From the NCBI GenBank assembly GCA_001766905.1, contig MEKI01000091.1, forward strand, positions 77,031 to 109,206: DNA of 32,176 bases, read 5' to 3'. Positions 8,278 through 16,364 of this stretch are shown in pieces. Origin of the DNA: Acidobacteria bacterium RBG_13_68_16. Its GTDB lineage: Bacteria > Acidobacteriota > Thermoanaerobaculia > Thermoanaerobaculales > Thermoanaerobaculaceae. The number at the start of each line of letters is the position of its first letter. Position 1 is the stretch's first letter. The notes beneath the pieces were generated by a model. The model was not told the DNA's origin. It searched no databases and saw nothing but the letters and a program-made list of their open reading frames with translations. The translations under genes were made by a program, and so were the position numbers.

Positions 8278-8474
8278 GCGCGGGGCGGGCGCCCGCCCTC
8301 CCCCGCGTCGTGCCTCCTGTGGCTCGGTCAGGCTCAGCTGCAGACCTTCCCTGACCGTTGGGAGTTGGCAGGAGGAGGACCTGGCGAAGCGTCTGGCACG
8401 GCACTACCCTGTCCACGAGATTGGGATCCCGCTGTCCGTTCCCCCGCAACGTCTCGCGCGCCTGGAGGCACTCG

Positions 8475-8894
8475 ATGAATGTCAAGCGCTTTCTTCTTGC
8501 ATCGCTGGCGGTTTTCACCGTCGGAATGGTGTGGGGCGGGCTCGTGCATCTCGTTCTCTTGCGCGAGGCCAACGCCGCCATCGCGCACCTGATGCGTCCC
8601 GACCTGGCGGGAAAGATGTGGATGTCCGTCGTCGCCAGCGTGGGCTTCGCCTTGCTGTTCGTCCTCGGGTACAGCCGGTTTGCCCGCAGGGGAACGGTAG
8701 GCGAGGGGATCGTGTACGGGGCGTTCTTCGCCGCCGTGGCCGGGCTTCTCGTGGACGTGAACCAGTACGTGCTGTACCCGATCCCCGGGACCCTTGCCTG
8801 CACCTGGTTCCTCGCAGGCATGCTCGAGTTCGGCCTGTACGGCGCCCTGGTGAGCTGGCTGTACCCCGTCGCCTTGGGGAACCCGACCTCTTGA
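8475..8894 (+). CDS. Hypothetical four-TM membrane protein
   Basis: MNVKRFLLASLAVFTVGMVWGGLVHLVLL...MSVVASVGFALLFVLGYSRF...GIVYGAFFAAVAGLLVDVNQYVLYPIPGTLACTWFLAGMLEFGLYGALVSWLY. Confidence 0.7.
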   Translation: MNVKRFLLASLAVFTVGMVWGGLVHLVLLREANAAIAHLMRPDLAGKMWMSVVASVGFALLFVLGYSRFARRGTVGEGIVYGAFFAAVAGLLVDVNQYVLYPIPGTLACTWFLAGMLEFGLYGALVSWLYPVALGNPTS

Positions 8895-9115
8895 CGACCA
8901 CGCCGGTGCTGGCCTCCTCGCTTCGTGAGCGGCCAGCCGTTTCCCAGGTGCTCGTGGAGCGAGGCCGCCCCACGTCACCACCGGGCGGCTCAGGTGGCCG
9001 TGAGGCCCGAATCCGCCAATCGGACCGTTTATCATGGGCCGAGAAGTGCTCGCTCGTGCGCCGGCGGCCGAACGACCTCGGTACCCCGCAGCCAGCGGTG
9101 ACGCCAGAGGGGGCG

Positions 9116-9604
9116 ATGATGACGCTCAAGTTCAACGTCAAGGGGAACATCAACATCAAGAGGAGGATCATCGTCAACGGCAAGGAGTACGCCGGCCTCG
9201 AGGAGATGCCGGACGACGTCCGCCACGCCTACGAGCAGGCAATGGCCAGCGGAAGCCGCGAGGGTTACGGCATCAACGCTGCCGGTCCGCAGACGAGGGT
9301 CATCTTCAACGGTCGTGAGTACGCGAGCCTGGACGAGATGCCCGAGGCGATCCGAACGCTCTACAACGCCGCGATGGCAACGGTCGACGCACATGGAAGC
9401 GTCGAGTTCGGTGTTGGCAAAGCCCACGCATCGGCACCCGCGCTGCGAGGGCCTGGGGATGGCATGGCCGCCCAGCAGCTTTCGATGGCGCCGATCGAGG
9501 TCGGCGGAGGTGCCGCGAATTCAACGCTGAGAGTGGTGATCGCGGCCATTGTGATCCTCATGCTGCTGGGCGCTCTCTACTACCTCAGCCACCTGGCCCG
9601 GTAA
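9116..9604 (+). CDS. Hypothetical protein with two NGxEY-xxEMP motif repeats and a C-terminal TM helix
   Basis: RIIVNGKEYAGLEEMPDDVRHAYEQAM and RVIFNGREYASLDEMPEAIRTLYNAAM, then TM TLRVVIAAIVILMLLGALYYLSHLAR. Confidence 0.7.
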   Translation: MMTLKFNVKGNINIKRRIIVNGKEYAGLEEMPDDVRHAYEQAMASGSREGYGINAAGPQTRVIFNGREYASLDEMPEAIRTLYNAAMATVDAHGSVEFGVGKAHASAPALRGPGDGMAAQQLSMAPIEVGGGAANSTLRVVIAAIVILMLLGALYYLSHLAR

Positions 9605-9662
9605 GGAACGGTGCCCCGCAGGTTGTGAGCGGGGTCGGGAGTTGAAAGGGGAGCGATCCTGA

Positions 9663-10067
9663 ATGACCAAACCCAAACGTCAGAGCGTGTCGTCGGGCAG
9701 CCCGTACGAGCCGGTGATCGGCATCTCGCGGGCGGTCAGGATAGGTCAGGCCATCGCGGTCTCGGGCACGGCGCCGATCGGTCAGGACGGCAAGACGGTT
9801 GGCGTGGGCGACCCCACAGCGCAGGCGCGGCGCTGCTTTGAGATCTCGAAGCAGGCGCTAGAGAAGCTCGGGGCGAGCCTGGACGATGTCATACGCACCA
9901 GGGTCTTCCTGACCCGGATTGAGGACTGGAAAGCGGTGGCCGAGGTCCACGGCGAGTTCTTCCGGGGGGTCAGGCCGGCAAGCACGTTCGTCCAGGTCTC
10001 GCGCTTCGTGGACCCGGACTGGCTGGTCGAGGTCGAGGTGGACGCGGTCGCCCCGCCCAAGGCCTGA
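9663..10067 (+). CDS. RidA/YjgF/YER057c family protein
   Basis: YEPVIGISRAVRIGQAIAVSGTAPIGQDGKTVG...QARRCFEISKQALEKLGASLDDVIRTRVFLTRIEDWKAVAEVHGEFF...RPASTFVQVSRFVDPDWLVEVEVDAVA. Confidence 0.9.
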   Translation: MTKPKRQSVSSGSPYEPVIGISRAVRIGQAIAVSGTAPIGQDGKTVGVGDPTAQARRCFEISKQALEKLGASLDDVIRTRVFLTRIEDWKAVAEVHGEFFRGVRPASTFVQVSRFVDPDWLVEVEVDAVAPPKA

Positions 10068-10255
10068 CGAGCAGTAAGGGATCGCCGCTGGCGTGCTGAG
10101 AAGCCCTTGACAGGCAGATAGCCAAAGCCTAGCTTTCCGGCAGACGCAACAAATCCATTTGCCACGCGTGTGCCGGCGCGCTCGCATGAGGCAGCGCGCG
10201 CACGGTCCGCGTGCGGAGGGCCGAGACGGCCCGCGACGAGAGGAGAGGTTGGACC

Positions 10256-10777
10256 ATGCATCGAGCATTCCGGTTGCTGGCAGTGAGCGCCGTGCTCCTT
10301 GGTCTTACGGTGGCGTGCCGCCCGAGTGCAGCCGCACGTCTGGATGCCAACAAGGCGGTCGCTCGGCGGTATTCGGAAGAGGTCGGGAACAAGGGAAACC
10401 TGGCGGTCATCGACGAGGTGCTCGCGGAGAACTACGTCCGGCACTGCCAGGCCACTGGCCCGGACATTCACGGGCGCGAGGCGATGAAGGCGCTCTACAG
10501 GGAGTGGCATGCGACGTTCCCCGACTACCACGAGACCATCGAGTTCGGTATCGGTGAAGGAGACTTCGTTGCCGCCTACATCACGGTGCGCGGAACGCAG
10601 ACCGGTCCTATGGGGCCATTCCCGCCTAGCGGGAAGGTGATGGACTGCAAGGCCGTGGGGATCCACCGACTGGAGAACGGCAAGATCGTCGAGACCTGGG
10701 TGGCGTGGGACAACATGGCCGCCTTGGCCCAGCTCGGCCACCTGCCCCCGCCGCCGCAGGGCGCCGCGAACCACTGA
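10256..10777 (+). CDS. SnoaL-like ester cyclase family lipoprotein
   Basis: Lipobox LTVAC; RRYSEEVGNKGNLAVIDEVLAENYVRHCQ...GREAMKALYREWHATFPDYHETIEFGIGEGDFVAAYITVRGTQTGPMGPFPPSGKVMDCKAVGIHRLENGKIVETWVAWDNMAALAQLG. Confidence 0.85.
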   Translation: MHRAFRLLAVSAVLLGLTVACRPSAAARLDANKAVARRYSEEVGNKGNLAVIDEVLAENYVRHCQATGPDIHGREAMKALYREWHATFPDYHETIEFGIGEGDFVAAYITVRGTQTGPMGPFPPSGKVMDCKAVGIHRLENGKIVETWVAWDNMAALAQLGHLPPPPQGAANH

Positions 10778-10933
10778 GCCCGTCCGCCGGGCTTTCGGCG
10801 AGAAGTAGTGGGATGCGGTCGCGACGTTGGTGGCGGGAACCTGGCGGCACACCGCATCTCGGTATGAATGGTCGCGCCACCTGAACCGTCGCGCGAACCC
10901 GAACCGCTTTGTGCAGAGGGAAGGAGGCCCGGA

Positions 10934-11401
10934 ATGAAGAGGCTTGTGGTTTTGCTTGTCGCCTCGACCGTAGTGCTCGCCGTGGGGTGCCAACGGCAGG
11001 TGGACGTGACAGCCGAGACGACCGCAGTGAAGGGGGTCCTGGAGGATTACATCGCAAGCGTCGAGAAGGAGGACCTGGAGCTGTACACAAAGGTCATGGT
11101 TCACGATGTGGGGATGGTCAACTACGGCACCACCGGCGCTCCCATCGTGGGGTGGGACGCGCTCAAGGCTGTCATCGGGGACCAGAACGAGGCGCTCTCC
11201 GAGACGAAGATCTCTGCCAGGGACGTCTCGGTGAGGTTCGCGCCATCGGGCACCTGGGCGTGGGCGACATGTCTCTGGGACTTCAAGGCCGTCATGGGGG
11301 GCAAGCCCCTGGCTCTGCCCGTGAGGTGCACCTGGGTTTTGGAGAAGCGGGAGGGGCGCTGGGTCATCGTGCACTTCCACAAGTCGGTTGCGGCAGGCTA
11401 G
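10934..11401 (+). CDS. SnoaL/DUF4440-like (NTF2 fold) lipoprotein
   Basis: Lipobox LAVGC; VKGVLEDYIASVEKEDLELYTKVMVHDVGMVNYGTTGAPIVGWDALKAVI...CTWVLEKREGRWVIVHFHKS. Confidence 0.8.
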   Translation: MKRLVVLLVASTVVLAVGCQRQVDVTAETTAVKGVLEDYIASVEKEDLELYTKVMVHDVGMVNYGTTGAPIVGWDALKAVIGDQNEALSETKISARDVSVRFAPSGTWAWATCLWDFKAVMGGKPLALPVRCTWVLEKREGRWVIVHFHKSVAAG

Positions 11402-11437
11402 AATCGGCTCGCACTTCAATCGGAGGAGGAGACGAGA

Positions 11438-11695
11438 ATGGGAATCCTAAACCTCATCTGGTATCTCATCACGGGCTTCGTCGTCGGCCTCATCGCGCGG
11501 CTAATCGTGCCCGGCGTGGACGCAATGGGCATCGTCATGACGACCGTGCTCGGGGTCGTCGGCTCCGTGGTCGGGGGGCTCATCGGCGGCGTCATTTCGA
11601 AACCCAAGGAGGGCGCGAAGTTCCACCCCGCCGGACTGATCCTCTCAATCATCGGGGCAATCGTCGTCCTGTTCCTGTACAACGCGCTCAGGTGA
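11438..11695 (+). CDS. GlsB/YeaQ/YmgE family (transglycosylase-associated) membrane protein
   Basis: MGILNLIWYLITGFVVGLIARLIVPGVDAMGIVMTTVLGVVGSVVGGLIGGVIS...HPAGLILSIIGAIVVLFLYNALR. Confidence 0.9.
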   Translation: MGILNLIWYLITGFVVGLIARLIVPGVDAMGIVMTTVLGVVGSVVGGLIGGVISKPKEGAKFHPAGLILSIIGAIVVLFLYNALR

Positions 11696-11793
11696 GAGGG
11701 CGGCCGCACTGGCCGCGCCAGCTCCCAACCGCGGAGGCCTCCCTGGAGGGACACCGGCGAGGTGTTTGCGCGCACGTGTAAGGTGAGAGCCTG

Positions 11794-11970
11794 ATGAAGC
11801 GCTTCGTCGTGGTCGGATCGGTGTTGCTCCTCGGTGCACTCAACTGGGCCGCTCTGCACGACATCGTAAAGGGTGAGGCCGACGTGCGTGCGGAGTGGGC
11901 GGTGGTGCTCGGCAGCCTCGCCGTAGCTGGAGTGGCCATCGCCTGGAGGCTGGCAAGGCACCGGACCTGA
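11794..11970 (+). CDS. Small two-TM membrane protein (58 aa)
   Basis: Not in the supplied ORF list, which appears to have a minimum length just above this. MKRFVVVGSVLLLGALNWAALHDIVKGEADVRAEWAVVLGSLAVAGVAIAWRLARHRT; GGTGAGAG upstream. Confidence 0.55.
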   Translation: MKRFVVVGSVLLLGALNWAALHDIVKGEADVRAEWAVVLGSLAVAGVAIAWRLARHRT

Positions 11971-11999
11971 GGCTTCCGGTGCGGGCCCGGTCCGTTAGC

Positions 12000-13553
12000 T
12001 CAGTCAGCCAGTGTAATCTCGGTAAGGACGAACGGCTCCCGGATCACAACGCCGTCAAGAGGGAGCGCACGCTGCTGCCCCGGCCGGATAGCCGCCACGA
12101 ACCGGGTCCAGGTCCCTGGTTGGATGTCGAGCTGCTGCATCCACGTCGCGGTCCTCGAGTCCAGGACATCCGGTGTCACCCAGACGGAGTGGGCCGCACG
12201 GCCGGCACGCAGCCAGTAGGCGAGACCTTCCAGCGGCGGCAGGCCCTGGGTGCGCGCGCTTTCCACGTCCAGCGTCAGCGTCACGACGCGCCGCCCCGAC
12301 AGGTAGGGGAGCGACAGGCGCAGCGTGGGGTCGACGCCTACCGCGAGCAGCACCGCATCTTCTGGCAAAGTGGCGGAGACGAATGAGGCGATCACGCATT
12401 CGCGGCTGTTTTCGACGCGCGACTGCGGCACCGCCGACGCAAGCCCATTGACAACCAGGAGCAGGGCGAGGACCAGACCCAGGGCGATCTCTCCGGTGCG
12501 CCGCGGCAGCTTGGCGGCGCCAAACGCGACGAGGGTCGCGAATAGGGGTGTGGCCGCGACCGCATGCTCAGGGTTTCCAACATCCCAAACCAACCAGAGC
12601 GGGACGTACGCTGCGAGGCCGAGCGACGCGGTCACCGCAAGGGGGTGGCGATCCCGCGCGGCGGCGATCACCCCGGCCGCCAGCGCAACGAGCAGCAGCA
12701 CGACCGCAAGCCCACCCGCGAGATCAAGCGAGTTCGAGGTCGCGGCGGAGAATACCGGAACGCCGTGGTACCAGTCCCAAACCGCAAGACCGCCGAGAGC
12801 GCGCGCCATCGCCGCCGGGCTGGGCGACCGCAGGTAGTCCTCACCGTGCCCCGGCGCCACCACCTGCAGCCACTGGCGCGGCGCGTAGGCGTGATGAACT
12901 AGGACAAACATCGCGATGAGCAAGATGGCGGCCAGGCCCACACCGACGGCAAGCGCGGTCGCCAGCGCGGCCGGCCGCTTTCGGAAGCGAGCCGCGGTCG
13001 GCACGAGCAGGAGACCCGTCGCGAGGTGACTCAGCATCGAGGCGGCAAGCGAAACACCCACGGGCAACGGTTCAGGGCGGGCGCGCCCAACAACCGCAAG
13101 CCAAAGAAGCACGGTGGCGGCGGCCAGGGCGTAGACCTCCATGCATGTGCCGTACTGCCAGAGGCCCCCACTGGCTCCCGCGACCGCTGCTGCCAGCAGC
13201 GCCGGTCCCTCGCCCACACCCGCGCGCCGAAGCACAGGCACCAGCCCGCCTGCGACGGCCGCCGCGAAGAGAGCGGCGCACGCCGCCCCGACGTCCGCGA
13301 CGAAGGGGTGGAGGCCGGCGAGACGCAGCACCCAGCACACCGCCGCCACCAGGGGGTTGAAGAGCGCGTGATGGGGATGGAACACCTCGCGGGAGGGCCC
13401 GCCCCCCGAGAGGAGGCTGTCCACCGCCATCGCGAAGACGGTGTCGTCACCTCCGAGGTCGCGCGTCCGCGTGAGCAGGTAGGCGACGAAGAACACCCCG
13501 CCGATCACCAGCGCCTGCTGGGCCGGGGTCGCCTGCTTCCTTGTCGCGCGCAT
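12000..13553 (-). CDS. Polytopic membrane protein, possible GT-C-type glycosyltransferase / DUF2723-like
   Basis: 517 aa with about 10 hydrophobic segments; N-terminal loop GGDDTVFAMAVDSLLSGGGPSREVFHPHHALFNPL resembles the acidic/His periplasmic loop of GT-C proteins. Confidence 0.65.
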   Translation of the reverse strand: MRATRKQATPAQQALVIGGVFFVAYLLTRTRDLGGDDTVFAMAVDSLLSGGGPSREVFHPHHALFNPLVAAVCWVLRLAGLHPFVADVGAACAALFAAAVAGGLVPVLRRAGVGEGPALLAAAVAGASGGLWQYGTCMEVYALAAATVLLWLAVVGRARPEPLPVGVSLAASMLSHLATGLLLVPTAARFRKRPAALATALAVGVGLAAILLIAMFVLVHHAYAPRQWLQVVAPGHGEDYLRSPSPAAMARALGGLAVWDWYHGVPVFSAATSNSLDLAGGLAVVLLLVALAAGVIAAARDRHPLAVTASLGLAAYVPLWLVWDVGNPEHAVAATPLFATLVAFGAAKLPRRTGEIALGLVLALLLVVNGLASAVPQSRVENSRECVIASFVSATLPEDAVLLAVGVDPTLRLSLPYLSGRRVVTLTLDVESARTQGLPPLEGLAYWLRAGRAAHSVWVTPDVLDSRTATWMQQLDIQPGTWTRFVAAIRPGQQRALPLDGVVIREPFVLTEITLAD

Positions 13554-13635
13554 CGTGTTTTTACGTTAACACGGTAGGAACGCGCGTCGAAGTGCGCGGC
13601 TCAGCTTTCGACCTCGCCCGAAGCCGGGGAACACA

Positions 13636-13723
13636 TGGCGGAGGGGAGGAGATTCGAACTCCTGACGGCTTGCGCCGTGCCAGTTTTCAAGACTGGTGCC
13701 TTAGACCGCTCGGCCACCCCTCC
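13636..13723 (-). tRNA. tRNA-Ser (anticodon UGA), CCA encoded
   Basis: Reverse strand GGAGGGGTGGCCGAGCGGTCTAAGGCACCAGTCTTGAAAACTGG...variable arm...GTTCGAATCTCCTCCCCTCCGCCA; 7-bp acceptor GGAGGGG/CCCCTCC, anticodon loop CTTGAAA, long variable arm. Confidence 0.95.
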
Positions 13724-13815
13724 GCCGCGATCCCAGGATACGGTCCGGCACGCGCAACCTCAAGCGTTGAATCGGCTGCTGCGAAAACGCGCCCACTGCT
13801 TTACACTGCGCCACC

Positions 13816-14730
13816 GTGGCCATGCTTGCCGGGCTCGTGCCGGTTTTCCTGCTGCTCGGGCTCGGGGTGTTCGCACGCCGGATCGGCCTGCTCGACGAGG
13901 CCTCGGCAACGGGGCTCAATCGCCTGGTGGTCTACTTCGCCCTTCCGGCCCTGTTCATCGCCAAGGTTGGAACGGCGCCCCTCGAATCAGCCTTCTCGCC
14001 GCGGGTGATACTCGTTACGGTCGCCATCGTCGCGGTGGCGACAGGCTTGGGCCTGTGGTACGCACGCGCCGCGCATCTCCCTCCTTCGCAACGTGGCGCC
14101 CTGGCCCAGGGAGCCATGCGGGGAAACATCGTCTACTTCACGTTCCCGCTCATCCTCACACTCCACGGTGACGACGGGCTGAGGCTCGCAGCGGTGAGTT
14201 CCACGGTGCTGGTCCCCATGATGAACCTGCTCGCGGTCGGGGCGCTCGAGCTGTACCGGCCACCGGGTGTGCGCGACCGCCACATCGTGGTCCGGGTGGT
14301 CGCCAACCCGATCGTGATCGGTGCGCTCGCGGCCCTCGTTCTCGCGATCGTGCACTGGCGTCCCTGGGGTTGGCTCGGGATCACGCTCAACGCGCTTGCC
14401 GATCTGGCCTTTCCCGGGGCGCTGCTGGCGCTTGGTGCCCAGCTCGAGGTGGCACAGTGGCGGCGCATGTGGCGGAGCCTTGGGGTCGCTGCAGCCATCA
14501 AGCTCCTGATCATGCCCCTGGGTGGATGGTGGCTCCTAAAGCTGCTCGGAGCGACACCGCTCGAGACCGCCGTCGGTGTGCTGATGCTGGCGGCGCCCAC
14601 CGCTGTGGCGAGCCACTCGGTCGCGGCCGAGCTGGGCGGCGACGTGGAGCTCTCGAGCTCGTGCGTGCTCGTCACCACGGTGCTCTCGGTGGCGACATAC
14701 GTGGCCTGGGTCCTGCTTCTTCCGCGCTGA
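13816..14730 (+). CDS. AEC (auxin efflux carrier) family transporter
   Basis: MAMLAGLVPVFLLLGLGVFARRIGLLDEASATGLNRLVVYFALPALFIAKVG...GAMRGNIVYFTFPLI...VANPIVIGALAALVLA...ADLAFPGALLALGAQLE...APTAVASHSVAAELGGD. Confidence 0.88.
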   Translation: MAMLAGLVPVFLLLGLGVFARRIGLLDEASATGLNRLVVYFALPALFIAKVGTAPLESAFSPRVILVTVAIVAVATGLGLWYARAAHLPPSQRGALAQGAMRGNIVYFTFPLILTLHGDDGLRLAAVSSTVLVPMMNLLAVGALELYRPPGVRDRHIVVRVVANPIVIGALAALVLAIVHWRPWGWLGITLNALADLAFPGALLALGAQLEVAQWRRMWRSLGVAAAIKLLIMPLGGWWLLKLLGATPLETAVGVLMLAAPTAVASHSVAAELGGDVELSSSCVLVTTVLSVATYVAWVLLLPR

Positions 14731-14794
14731 CCCCCAGGGAGGTACGCCTTCTACTTCGCGTGCCGGTCGCGTCGCGCGGGGCTAGAATGAGCCG

Positions 14795-15538
14795 ATGCAC
14801 GAGCAAGAGGTTGCCCGAGCGGCCGAGCTCCTTCGCTCGGCAGAGAGGGTCGTTGCCTTCACCGGCGCCGGCGTTTCGGCTGAGAGTGGCGTGCCGACTT
14901 TCCGCGGCGCCGGTGGGCTCTGGGAAGGGCAAGCGGTAGAGGAGCTCGCGAGTCCGCGCGGCTTCTACGCCGACCCCGTGAAGGTGTGGCGCTTCTACGA
15001 GGAGCGGCGGCGAAACCTGGCTGGCGTGAGGCCCAACCCGGCGCACCACGTGCTGGCGGGGTGGCAGGAGCGCTTCCCGCAGTATGCCGTCGTGACGCAG
15101 AACGTTGATGGGCTGCATCAGGCGGCCGGTGCACGCGGGGTGCTCGAGTTGCACGGCTCGATCTGGCGCGTGCGCTGTCTCGGCTGCGGGCGCGAGCGTG
15201 AGGAGCGCACGGTGCCGCTGTCTCAGGTGCCGCCGCTCTGCCCCGAGTGCGGGGCGATGGTGCGCCCGGCAGTCGTATGGTTCGGAGAGTTCCTCCCCGA
15301 GACGGTCATGGCGGCAGCGTTCGCGGCCATCGAGCGGTGCCAGGTGTTAGTGGTGGTTGGCACCTCGGCTGTTGTCTACCCTGCGGCGGGTTTCGTGGAA
15401 ATCGCGGCAGCCGCCGGGGCGAAGGTCATCGAGGTCAACCCCGAGGCGAGCAGCATGGCGCACTTCGCGGATGTCGCCCTGCGCGGTCCCGCCGGGCAGC
15501 TTCTGCCGTTGGTGGACGCACGACTTGAGGTGGCGTGA
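14795..15538 (+). CDS. cobB: NAD-dependent protein deacylase, sirtuin family
   Basis: VVAFTGAGVSAESGVPTFRGAGGLWEG; VVTQNVDGLHQAAGARGVLELHGSIWRVRCLGCGRE; CPECGAMVRPAVVWFGEFLP; VVGTSAVVYPAAGF; zinc CxxC pairs. Confidence 0.95.
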   Translation: MHEQEVARAAELLRSAERVVAFTGAGVSAESGVPTFRGAGGLWEGQAVEELASPRGFYADPVKVWRFYEERRRNLAGVRPNPAHHVLAGWQERFPQYAVVTQNVDGLHQAAGARGVLELHGSIWRVRCLGCGREREERTVPLSQVPPLCPECGAMVRPAVVWFGEFLPETVMAAAFAAIERCQVLVVVGTSAVVYPAAGFVEIAAAAGAKVIEVNPEASSMAHFADVALRGPAGQLLPLVDARLEVA

Positions 15539-16224
15539 CGGTGCGCGTCTCGGAGCTCTCGCCAGCGGAGCGGCCTCGGGAGAAGCTGCTCGAGAAAGGC
15601 CCCGAGGCACTCTCGGACGCCGAGTTGCTCGCGGTGCTGTTGCGCACCGGCGTCTCCGGCACGGACGTGCTGGCGATGGCCCAGCACTGGCTGGACGAGA
15701 CTGGAGGTCTCGAGAGCCTGGCACGGGCGGACACACGCGAGATCATGCGCCGGAAGGGCGTGGGGCTCGCCAAGGGCGCAGTCGTGGCGGCGGCGCTGGA
15801 GCTGGGCAGGCGGCTCGCCAGGAGGCGACTCGTCGGGCAGCGGCTCCTCGATCGGCCGGAGGCTGCCGCGGACTACCTGAGGCGCCAGTACGGCCACGAG
15901 CGCGTCGAGGTGTTTGGCACGCTCACCCTCGACGTGCGGCACCGACTTCTGCGCATCCATGAACTGCACCGCGGCGCGCGCTCTCACGCGGACATCGAGC
16001 CCGCCGAGGTCTTCAACAGCGCAATCGTGGACAACGCCCACGCCGTGATCGTGTGGCACACGCACCCGTCCGGCGACCCGACTCCAAGCGGTGACGACGA
16101 GGCGCTGACCCGCCGTCTGGCGGATGCCGGCCGGCTGCTCGGCATCGCGGTGCTGGACCACCTCGTGGTGGCGAGCGGCGGCTTCACGTCGCTCCGCCAG
16201 CGGGGCGTTCTGCCCGTCACCTGA
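15535..16224 (+). CDS. radC: RadC family protein (JAB/MPN domain)
   Basis: RPREKLLEKGPEALSDAELLAVLLRTGVSGTDVLAMA...GVGLAKGAVVAAALELGRR...HRGARSHADIEPAEVFNSAIVDNAHAVIVWHTHPSGDPTPSGDDEALTRRLADAGRLLGIAVLDHLVV; GTG start overlaps the sirtuin stop. Confidence 0.95.
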   Translation: MTVRVSELSPAERPREKLLEKGPEALSDAELLAVLLRTGVSGTDVLAMAQHWLDETGGLESLARADTREIMRRKGVGLAKGAVVAAALELGRRLARRRLVGQRLLDRPEAAADYLRRQYGHERVEVFGTLTLDVRHRLLRIHELHRGARSHADIEPAEVFNSAIVDNAHAVIVWHTHPSGDPTPSGDDEALTRRLADAGRLLGIAVLDHLVVASGGFTSLRQRGVLPVT

Positions 16225-16364
16225 GCGCCCAGTCGGGGCGCACGCCGTGATGCAGGAACACGGGAAAGCGTGTATGCTCTTCGTGCCCAGCCACGTAGGG
16301 GTTGGCCTGGGGGCCTGCCGGGCCAGCGCTTCTGGCGCGGGTCTCGACGCAGGAGGCGAGCGAG

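Noticed and set aside
9782-11419. Antisense ORF 545 aa over ridA and the lipoprotein genes
   Set aside because: Opposite genes with clear homology and RBS; the translation lacks recognisable motifs.
11985-12012. tRNA-like string GGTCCGTTAGCTCAGTCAGCCAG
   Set aside because: Resembles a tRNA D-arm, but no anticodon or T arm follows. It overlaps the 3' end of the minus-strand membrane protein gene and is probably coincidental.
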